DNA from: an uncultured Bacilli bacterium
GTDB taxonomy: Bacteria; Bacillota_I; Bacilli_A; RF39; UBA660
Reading direction: 5' to 3'
Assembly (NCBI GenBank): GCA_934155185.1
Contig: CAKPGT010000016.1
Location: 1 to 20,424, forward strand
DNA length: 20,424 nucleotides
This document shows, one piece after another, positions 1 to 5,106 of the stretch. Each line of letters starts with the position of its first letter. The stretch's first letter is position 1. The notes under the pieces are model-generated. The model searched no databases. It saw only the letters and a list, made by a program, of their open reading frames with translations, and had not been told where the DNA came from. Both the position numbers and the translations under genes were made by a program.

Positions 1-120
1 TATAATATTATTTTTTAATGTTTCATCTTTATAATTACATAGTGGATATCTAGTAACTAAGTCAATTGATTCTTTTTCACTATAACCTAGCTTAATTAAT
101 ATTTTTACACTTTCTATCAT
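1..120 (-). CDS. Unrecognised protein, N-terminal 40 residues only
   Basis: An ATG at 118-120 follows a strong Shine-Dalgarno AAGGGGG 7 bases upstream, and an open frame runs off the left edge. The visible protein starts MIESVKILIKLGYSEKES and continues IDLVTRYPLCNYKDETLKNN. The pattern 'LGYSEKE-x-I-x-L-x3-YP' resembles one repeat of the helical mTERF-like or similar alpha-alpha repeat families, but forty residues cannot settle this. The gene has its own promoter and lies behind the era terminator, so it is a separate transcription unit. No function is assigned. Confidence 0.7.
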   Translation of the reverse strand, partial: MIESVKILIKLGYSEKESIDLVTRYPLCNYKDETLKNNII

Positions 121-152
121 AGTAAAACCCCCTTATAAAATAATTAACATAT

Positions 153-180
153 ATATTATCATTTATATCAAATATGTCAA
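153..180 (-). promoter_or_regulatory. Sigma-A-type promoter of the left-edge gene
   Basis: On the minus strand, TTGACA (175-180) is followed after 16 bases by TAATAT (153-158), about 33 bases before the ATG at 120. The -35 is perfect and the -10 is near consensus. It lies between the era terminator and the left-edge gene. Confidence 0.6.
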
Positions 181-210
181 TAATAATCATTAACTAAAGC
201 TAAGAACTAT

Positions 211-240
211 CAAAAAAAATGAGCAATCAAAATTACTCAT
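211..240 (-). terminator. Intrinsic terminator after era
   Basis: An 8-bp stem, ATGAGTAA (one G-U pair) against TTGCTCAT, has a 6-base loop and is followed by eight T on the minus strand. The left arm includes the era stop codon (233-235). Confidence 0.85.
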
Positions 241-1132
241 CTCTTATCTCATAAAAACCTAATTCTCTTAAATATTTTTCTTTATCTCTCCAGTTTTTTA
301 TTGTTTTAACATAAAGTTCTAGAAATACTTTTTTACCTAGCATTTCTTCTATATCGCATCTGGCTTTAGTTCCTATCTCTTTTAACATAGCACCCTTTTT
401 ACCTATTATTATGCTTTTTAAAGAATCTCTTTCAACTATCAAACTAGCATTTATTATAACCTTATCTTTCTTTTCAATATATTCTTCAACAATGCATGTT
501 ACAGCATGAGGAACCTCTTCGTTTGTTAGTCTCAAAACTTTCTCTCTAATTAACTCTGATACTCTAAATTCAGCTGAAGTATTTGTTATATCTTCATCTG
601 GAAAATACTTTACGCTATCAGGTAAGTAGTTTTTAAGAGTTTTTATAAGCTCATCTGTATTTTTATCCTTCAAAGCAGATATTGGTATTATTTCTTTAAA
701 GTCATATAAATCTTTATATTTCAAAATTAAATTAAATAATTCTTCTCTATTTATCTTATCAACTTTATTTAGTATTAAAAACGTAGGCTTATTAGCTTCT
801 TTTATCTTATCTAAAACAAAATTGTCTCCCTTGCCAAATTTCATAGTTACATCTATTAAAAATAGTATTATATCAACATCCTCTATTGAGTAGTAAGCTT
901 CTTCATTTAATAATTGTCCTAGTTTATGTTTTGGTTTATGAATACCTGGGGTATCAACAAATACTATTTGTGAATCAGAATCGTTATATATTCCCTGTAT
1001 CATATTTCTTGTTGTTTGAGCCTTATTAGATGTTATAGCTATTTTATACCCTACTAATGAATTAAGCAAAGTTGATTTACCAACATTAGGTCTTCCCACT
1101 AAACTTACAAATCCCGATCTTATTTTAATCAC
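233..1132 (-). CDS. era: GTPase Era (16S rRNA-binding ribosome assembly factor)
   Basis: Era binds the 3' end of 16S rRNA and assists small-subunit maturation. The sequence shows GRPNVGKST (G1, residues 13-21), a DTPG G3 motif and NKVD (G4). The C-terminal KH domain carries the GxxG loop as GKKG and the usual NWRDKEKYLRELGF ending. The length (299 aa) is normal. The start is the puzzle. The frame opens with GTG (1130-1132), but that GTG is part of the only Shine-Dalgarno (GAGGTGAT). The residue that aligns with the usual family start (MxSGFVS...) is an ATA codon at 1121-1123, correctly spaced from that site. The true protein may therefore be 296 aa from an AUA start. An extended -10 sits only 12 bases upstream of the GTG. 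It is downstream of dgkA, as in B. subtilis, but here behind a terminator. Confidence 0.97.
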   Translation of the reverse strand: MIKIRSGFVSLVGRPNVGKSTLLNSLVGYKIAITSNKAQTTRNMIQGIYNDSDSQIVFVDTPGIHKPKHKLGQLLNEEAYYSIEDVDIILFLIDVTMKFGKGDNFVLDKIKEANKPTFLILNKVDKINREELFNLILKYKDLYDFKEIIPISALKDKNTDELIKTLKNYLPDSVKYFPDEDITNTSAEFRVSELIREKVLRLTNEEVPHAVTCIVEEYIEKKDKVIINASLIVERDSLKSIIIGKKGAMLKEIGTKARCDIEEMLGKKVFLELYVKTIKNWRDKEKYLRELGFYEIRDE

Positions 1133-1141
1133 CTCACACTA

Positions 1142-1150
1142 ATTATAACA
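1142..1150 (-). promoter_or_regulatory. Extended -10 promoter of era
   Basis: The minus strand reads TGTTATAAT, a full TGn extended -10, placed directly after the dgkA terminator. Transcription would begin near 1135, giving a leader of about 5 bases to the GTG or about 12-15 bases to the ATA at 1121-1123. The -35 region is occupied by the terminator hairpin and is not consensus. The same TGTTATAAT occurs at the rpsU promoter and near 20101-20109. Confidence 0.5.
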
Positions 1151-1174
1151 AAAAAATTAAAGATAATCTTTAAT
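1150..1174 (-). terminator. AT-only intrinsic terminator after dgkA
   Basis: ATTAAAGA-TTA-TCTTTAAT is a perfect 8-bp stem overlapping the dgkA stop codon, followed by seven T. With few G-C pairs it may be leaky, which would let the yqfC-dgkA operon read into era. Confidence 0.65.
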
Positions 1175-1499
1175 TTCTGATTAAATATATAATTTTTGGA
1201 ACAAATATATATAAGCCTACTAATAATGCACAAACGGCAGAAATTAAAACTGCTCCTGCAGATACATCTTTAGCTACTTTAGCTAGCGGATGATATTCTT
1301 CTGTAACTAAATCAACTGCTAGCTCTATAGATGAATTTATAAGCTCTGATGTAATTACAAATGCAACTAAAAAATATACTAAAAGCCATTCATTAAAACT
1401 TATATGTAATATTATTCCAAATATTGTAACACATATAGTTGCTATTATATGTATAAGCAAATTTTGCTCTCTATCAAAGAATCTTCTTATCTTCTTCAT
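1170..1499 (-). CDS. dgkA: Diacylglycerol/undecaprenol kinase family protein (copy 1)
   Basis: A small integral-membrane lipid kinase. In Gram-positives this family (B. subtilis DgkA) phosphorylates undecaprenol to feed the cell-wall lipid carrier pool. The 109-aa protein has the N-terminal REQNLLIHI segment with the conserved Glu. It also has the ELINSSIE motif (active-site Glu, Asn and Glu) followed by VDLVTEEYHPLAKVAKDVSAGAVL. Three membrane helices and a C-terminal FVPK end are visible. The start ATG lies 4 bases after the stop of the neighbouring paralogue, with only a weak AGG site, so translation is probably coupled. It is the last gene before the terminator at 1150-1174. Confidence 0.93.
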   Translation of the reverse strand: MKKIRRFFDREQNLLIHIIATICVTIFGIILHISFNEWLLVYFLVAFVITSELINSSIELAVDLVTEEYHPLAKVAKDVSAGAVLISAVCALLVGLYIFVPKIIYLIRN

Positions 1500-1503
1500 A
1501 TAC

Positions 1504-1941
1504 TTACCTAAAAAGTGCTATAACTTTAGGCACAAAAACAACAAGCCACATACCAGCTGCTACCATATCTGCAATAAAGCATGCTGCTGATGCAGTATCT
1601 TTAGCTATTTTTGCTAGCGGATGATACTCTTCTGTAACCAAGTCAACTACAGCTTCTATTGATGTATTAAATAATTCAGCAACTAATATTAAAGCTCCCA
1701 TAACAAGGGTTATAACCCACTGTATTGGTGTAATTTTAAAGAATATACCGCAAGAAACAATAAATACCATAACTAAGACATGAAGCACTAAGCTTTGCTC
1801 ATGTAAGTAAGCATATTCTAAGCCTTCAATAGAAAATTTAAAACTTTTAAGAATCCTTTTAAAACTTAGTTTCTTTAAATTGTTAGACTCAACATATTTT
1901 CCTCTAGATACTACTTCTTTAGTCTTCTTTTTTAATCCCAT
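1504..1941 (-). CDS. dgkA: Diacylglycerol/undecaprenol kinase family protein (copy 2, N-terminally extended)
   Basis: A paralogue of the gene immediately downstream. It has 145 residues against 109, the difference being a basic N-terminal extension of about 35 aa (GLKKKTKEVV...). It keeps HEQSLVLHV, AELFNTSIE and VDLVTEEYHPLAKIAKDTASAACF, so the expected acidic and Asn residues are present and the enzyme looks active. It overlaps the 3' end of ybeY by 23 bases. Its AAAGGAG site lies 13 bases upstream of the ATG, unusually far, but an in-frame TAA just upstream of the ATG rules out a longer form. Two adjacent copies could divide lipid substrates, for example undecaprenol and diacylglycerol. 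That is inference. Confidence 0.92.
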   Translation of the reverse strand: MGLKKKTKEVVSRGKYVESNNLKKLSFKRILKSFKFSIEGLEYAYLHEQSLVLHVLVMVFIVSCGIFFKITPIQWVITLVMGALILVAELFNTSIEAVVDLVTEEYHPLAKIAKDTASAACFIADMVAAGMWLVVFVPKVIALFR

Positions 1942-2371
1942 AACTATTTAACAACTCCTTTTGAAGTCCGAACATAACTTCTTCATCTTCCTTATTCATA
2001 TGATCATAACCTAGTAAATGTAAAAGACCATGAACAGCTAGAAAGCATATTTCTCTTCTTGTGCTATGATTGTATTCTTTTGCTTGACTTATTACTCTAT
2101 CATAAGATATATAAATGTCACCAAGTACTCTAACATCTTTAGTATCAATTTGCTTATTATCTTCTAATGCAAAAGTAATAACATCTGTTTCTCTATCTAT
2201 GTTTCTGTATTTCTTATTAATTTTATGAATACTATCATTGTCAATAATTATAACATTAAATAAAACATTTTTCAATTTCAAACTAGACGCACAGTAATTA
2301 ATAAAATCTTCTACCAAGCTAAGTTCTTCAACAGGCTTTTTATATTCATTAAAAACTTCTATATAATTCAT
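1919..2371 (-). CDS. ybeY: Endoribonuclease YbeY (rRNA maturation factor)
   Basis: YbeY is a zinc-dependent single-strand endoribonuclease used in 16S rRNA 3'-end processing and ribosome quality control. The protein has the metal-binding signature H-x3-H-x5-H as HGLLHLLGYDH near its C-terminus, preceded by the family motif TDVITFALED. The chosen start is the ATG at 2369-2371, giving 150 aa, with GGAGG five bases upstream. A TTG 12 bases further upstream is in frame but lies directly against that site, so it is unlikely. The start overlaps the vanZ stop as ATGA, implying translational coupling. Having ybeY, dgkA and era close together matches the B. subtilis order. Confidence 0.96.
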   Translation of the reverse strand: MNYIEVFNEYKKPVEELSLVEDFINYCASSLKLKNVLFNVIIIDNDSIHKINKKYRNIDRETDVITFALEDNKQIDTKDVRVLGDIYISYDRVISQAKEYNHSTRREICFLAVHGLLHLLGYDHMNKEDEEVMFGLQKELLNSYGIKKED

Positions 2372-2958
2372 AGCAACCTCCAAAAATCAAATACAAATAA
2401 CAAATATATTATAATCAATATTGATAACAAACACAAGATATCCTTTATAATTTGTCTTTGAAATATATTATTGTATTTACTTTGAAGCCTATAAATAACA
2501 AATCCAATTATACCACCTATAAGGTTAAGCAGTATATCATCCACATCAAAAGTTCTACCTATTGTGCTTTGAGTGGTCTCTATTAATAATGACAATAAAA
2601 TGGAAGATAAAATTATTATATATAGTTTAGTTTTCTTTACATAGTAACTTATAAACATACCAAAAGGAACAAATAGCAATATATTACCAATAACATTTCT
2701 AACAAATAATTTTGATGTTATTTTATATCTAAATATTTCCTTAAATAATATAAAGTTATTAGTTCCATAGTTTTTATCTTTAAATGTTACTATATAAAAT
2801 AATATAACAAAATAAGAAACAAAAAGGAGTCTTATAATTTCTTTTTTTGGTACATCCAAATTTCTTTTTAAGACCGTATAAAAAGTTTTAAATAATATTA
2901 CTATTACAAATAAGGATATTATATACTTAGATCTTAGCATTATAACATATTTATTCAT
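2368..2958 (-). CDS. VanZ-like family membrane protein
   Basis: A 196-aa protein with about five hydrophobic helices. It carries the VanZ-like core: NVIGNILLFVPFGMF, then the IETTQS segment, GRTFDVDDILLNLIGGIIGF and a final membrane helix. VanZ homologues occur in glycopeptide resistance clusters (VanZ gives low-level teicoplanin resistance) and widely as chromosomal proteins of unclear role, so resistance should not be assumed. The ATG overlaps the yqfD stop by 8 bases with only a weak ribosome site, and its TGA overlaps the ybeY start. In B. subtilis this position between yqfD and ybeY is filled by phoH and pgpH (yqfF). Confidence 0.88.
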   Translation of the reverse strand: MNKYVIMLRSKYIISLFVIVILFKTFYTVLKRNLDVPKKEIIRLLFVSYFVILFYIVTFKDKNYGTNNFILFKEIFRYKITSKLFVRNVIGNILLFVPFGMFISYYVKKTKLYIIILSSILLSLLIETTQSTIGRTFDVDDILLNLIGGIIGFVIYRLQSKYNNIFQRQIIKDILCLLSILIIIYLLFVFDFWRLL

Positions 2959-4120
2959 CAGTTTGGTTTTCTATTTGAACTTCATCAGAGAGCCTATAAT
3001 CAGTAATGTCCTCATATACCTTAAAGAAAACATTAGATAGTATACTATTATTATCAAACGTATAATTAAGTGTTTTTTTGTCAATTATATATTCACCTTT
3101 TTTAAGTCTTTCTTTAATCTTTTTTTCAGCTACTTCTTCTGCCTTCATGATGGCCATTTTAGTATCTAAACTTTCTTTTTTAACCTTAGTTTTTCTTTGC
3201 CTTTCCATTCTAACTGAAAATGGGAATATTTTATCTTTTATAAATACTCTCTTTTTTTCTAAGTATGAACTTACATAGTTCTTTTTAAGTGATATTTCTT
3301 TATTAAAAAAGCTTACTATAATATTGTTTTTAATCTCATCTAAATAAGTTATCTCCTCATAGTATAATGGATATTTAACATTTACCTTATACCATACTTC
3401 AGCATAAACTACTCCTTTTGCTGCAACTTGTCCTTTTACGGTTTCATCTTTTATAATGTCACCAGATATTACTATATCTCCTTTTGTAACAAAATCATTA
3501 TTCTTTTTTAATATAACACCATCTTTTGCTTCTATTTTCATTATAATTCCGCTTTTTTTAGCTACTATATGTCTATTTTTTAGTATTTCTTCTTTTTTAT
3601 TTACTTTTCTTTCTGTAACTTTTACAATTAATTTACTTCCCTTTCTTTCTATTTCAAGCCATTCTAGTTTATCCTTATTATTTTTTACTATTTTATCTAT
3701 TATTTTTACTCTTTTGTTATAGCTTGGTATTATTCTATATTTAGATATTTTATAATATTTTAATTCATCATTAACTAATGTTCTTATGTTTTTATCATTA
3801 TGAATAACTTTAACCTCAAAAGCAGTATTACTAAGTAAGTAAAGGAGTATAAGTGATGCTATAAATGATATTATAAATGAAACATTATTTTTTATATAAT
3901 AAATAAAGAAATATGGTCCATATATCTTTACAATTTCTATATCATAAGTAGTTTTATTATTTATTAATTTTAAGTAATCAGTATAATTAATATTTAAAAG
4001 TGTCTCTTTGTAACTAATATCTTTATATTTAGAATAACTAATGTTTTTGTTTATTAAAAATTGCTTAATAAACCTTTTAGTATTTCTACCAGTTATTTTA
4101 ATTCTAACGATACTATTCAT
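2951..4120 (-). CDS. yqfD: Sporulation protein YqfD
   Basis: A 389-aa protein matching the YqfD family of endospore formers. It has an N-terminal domain (about 1-75), one strong membrane helix (about 75-98, rich in I/L/F), then a mostly extracytoplasmic basic region. That region contains the family-typical stretch with RHIVAKKSGIIMKIEAKDGV and 'KGDIVISGDI'. In B. subtilis yqfD is a mother-cell (sigma-E) gene paired with yqfC; its biochemical role is not established. It starts one base after the yqfC stop, without a clear ribosome site, so translation is probably coupled. Codon use and base composition look like the neighbours. Confidence 0.93.
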   Translation of the reverse strand: MNSIVRIKITGRNTKRFIKQFLINKNISYSKYKDISYKETLLNINYTDYLKLINNKTTYDIEIVKIYGPYFFIYYIKNNVSFIISFIASLILLYLLSNTAFEVKVIHNDKNIRTLVNDELKYYKISKYRIIPSYNKRVKIIDKIVKNNKDKLEWLEIERKGSKLIVKVTERKVNKKEEILKNRHIVAKKSGIIMKIEAKDGVILKKNNDFVTKGDIVISGDIIKDETVKGQVAAKGVVYAEVWYKVNVKYPLYYEEITYLDEIKNNIIVSFFNKEISLKKNYVSSYLEKKRVFIKDKIFPFSVRMERQRKTKVKKESLDTKMAIMKAEEVAEKKIKERLKKGEYIIDKKTLNYTFDNNSILSNVFFKVYEDITDYRLSDEVQIENQTDE

Positions 4121-4121
4121 A

Positions 4122-4364
4122 TTAGTGCACCAATATAACTTTCTTAATTGTGCCTTTAATAACTAAAAATTCTTTAAACATAGTTTCTATTACCAGATTA
4201 TCTCCTAATATCTCTACTATCTTATTTTCCTTTTTTACTATTATCTTATTGCTACTAAAGCTTTCAACATCATCATAGTAATAAATACTAATCTTTTCAT
4301 CTTTTATTTTTATTTCAAATGTATTACATTCAGCATAATCATTAATTATTCTCTTAAGATTCAT
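4122..4364 (-). CDS. yqfC: YabP/YqfC family sporulation protein
   Basis: An 80-aa soluble beta-rich protein of the YabP/YqfC family. It is recognised by its pairing with yqfD and by the typical C-terminal 'GDNLVIETMFKEFLVIKGTIKKVILVH', written here in full only because each part is short (IETMFKEFLVIKGTI is the useful core). In B. subtilis yqfC is in the sigma-E regulon. The start ATG (4362-4364) has GGTGAT close upstream, a weak site like the one before yfhO. It is the first gene of the run to dgkA. No sigma-A promoter is evident between the rpsU terminator and the start. A CATATTAT at about 26 bases upstream vaguely resembles a sigma-E -10 but has no good -35. Confidence 0.9.
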   Translation of the reverse strand: MNLKRIINDYAECNTFEIKIKDEKISIYYYDDVESFSSNKIIVKKENKIVEILGDNLVIETMFKEFLVIKGTIKKVILVH

Positions 4365-4418
4365 AGTATCACCATTTAATAATATGCAAATGTAAATAAT
4401 AAAATTTATTATATAATG

Positions 4419-4445
4419 AAAAAACCCACTATATAATATAGTAAG
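4419..4445 (-). terminator. Intrinsic terminator after rpsU
   Basis: A 9-bp stem, CTTACTATA-TTA-TATAGTGGG (two G-U pairs), is followed by TTTTTTC on the minus strand. It isolates rpsU from the yqfC operon. Confidence 0.8.
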
Positions 4446-4470
4446 TTTCTATTTGGTAAGTAAGGAAAAA

Positions 4471-4671
4471 CTATGCAGCTCTTCTTTCTCTTTTTGCTGC
4501 TTTTCTGCTGTTTTTAATAGCCTCCTTCTTAGCATTTCTTCTTTGTACCCCAGGTTTATCGTAAACTTGTTTTCTTTTTACTTCTGAAGGGAGACCACTT
4601 TTAGCTACACTCTGTTTGAACTTTTTTATAGCTCCATCAACATTTCCGTTTTTAACTTTAACAGTTATCAT
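4471..4671 (-). CDS. rpsU: 30S ribosomal protein bS21
   Basis: A 66-aa basic protein with the S21 N-terminal ITVKVKNGNVDGAIKKFKQ, the central KPGVQRRNAKKEA-like region and a Lys/Arg/Ala-rich C-terminus. bS21 joins the 30S platform near the anti-Shine-Dalgarno and aids initiation. The ATG is preceded by the purine-rich GGAAAGGAAA. It has its own promoter (4707-4735) and terminator (4419-4445), so it is monocistronic. Lying just before yqfC is close to the B. subtilis order, where rpsU-yqeY precede yqfA-yqfB-yqfC. Confidence 0.98.
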   Translation of the reverse strand: MITVKVKNGNVDGAIKKFKQSVAKSGLPSEVKRKQVYDKPGVQRRNAKKEAIKNSRKAAKRERRAA

Positions 4672-4706
4672 TTTCCTTTCCCCCCTCTCCTTTTTTTCTA
4701 CTAGTA

Positions 4707-4735
4707 ATTATAACACTTAAGATAAGTTATTACAA
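4707..4735 (-). promoter_or_regulatory. rpsU promoter
   Basis: TTGTAA (4730-4735), a 17-base spacer and TATAAT (4707-4712), with TG one base before the -10 (TGTTATAAT). Transcription would start near 4700, leaving a leader of about 28 bases rich in purines. Confidence 0.8.
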
Positions 4736-4789
4736 CATTTTTTTTAGTATTTATAACAAAAAGTGACATTTTATGATAACTTTATCCTA

Positions 4790-4954
4790 TTACATTGGGC
4801 ATGACTTACCGCCGAAAAGTCTTCTTATACCACTTCCAAAATATCTTCCAACATCCATAAATGCTTTTACACCATTTATAAGTGCATTAATAACCGTGCC
4901 ACTTAGGCTAAATCCTGCTTTTATATTTTTAAGTTCTTTACTTGTTAATTTCAT
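4790..4954 (-). CDS. Bacteriocin-like precursor peptide B (double-glycine-type leader)
   Basis: A 54-codon gene. The leader MKLTSKELKNIKAG has the ELxxIxxG pattern recognised by C39 peptidases, but ends Ala-Gly rather than the usual Gly-Gly. The predicted mature part is 40 aa, starting FSLSGTVINALINGVKAFMD and ending RRLFGGKSCPM. It is amphipathic, contains a GxxxG motif (GRYFG) and has one Cys, near the C-terminus. The ribosome site GGGAGG lies 8 bases before the ATG. The gene starts 14 bases after the peptide A stop. It is likely exported and cleaved by the transporter encoded at 5078-7090. Antimicrobial activity is inferred; a signalling peptide is possible. Confidence 0.85.
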   Translation of the reverse strand: MKLTSKELKNIKAGFSLSGTVINALINGVKAFMDVGRYFGSGIRRLFGGKSCPM

Positions 4955-4968
4955 CTTTTAATCCTCCC

Positions 4969-5106
4969 TTATCTACATTTAAATGGTCTTGTTATTCCAT
5001 CTAGTATTCCTGCTAAAAATGTTATTCCTGCAATTATTCCAGCCGCTATCCATCCAGCTGAGCCTCCATTTATATTACTAAGCTCTTTGTTTGTTAATTC
5101 TGTCAT
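4969..5106 (-). CDS. Bacteriocin-like precursor peptide A (double-glycine leader)
   Basis: A 45-codon gene. The leader MTELTNKELSNINGG is a classic double-glycine leader (L-x5-L-x2-I-x-GG), homologous to the leader of the next gene. The predicted 30-aa mature peptide starts SAGWIAAGIIAGITFLAG and ends RPFKCR. It is hydrophobic, has GxxxG motifs (GIIAG, GILDG) typical of class IIb two-peptide bacteriocins, and has one Cys near its end. The ATG is inside the 3' end of the transporter gene (29-base overlap), with a very strong AAGGAGG six bases upstream. Class IIb membership is inference from leader, size, GxxxG and pairing. Confidence 0.88.
   Translation of the reverse strand: MTELTNKELSNINGGSAGWIAAGIIAGITFLAGILDGITRPFKCR

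Noticed and set aside
2930..2958. TGTTATAAT inside the start of vanZ as a promoter
   Set aside because: It resembles the extended -10 seen elsewhere but has no -35, and a transcript from it would start after the vanZ ATG without a usable ribosome site for a later start.
2368..2958. Calling the VanZ-like gene a glycopeptide resistance determinant
   Set aside because: No other van genes are present and the gene sits in a conserved sporulation/ribosome locus; VanZ-like proteins are common without resistance.
4740..4790. Intrinsic terminator after the bacteriocin operon
   Set aside because: AAAGT...ACTTTTT with an interrupted inner stem could form a weak hairpin, but the pairing is too poor to call.
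4773..4961. Open frame on the plus strand opposite the bacteriocin precursor
   Set aside because: It has no ribosome site, and the minus strand over the same bases holds two short genes with strong sites and clear leader peptides.
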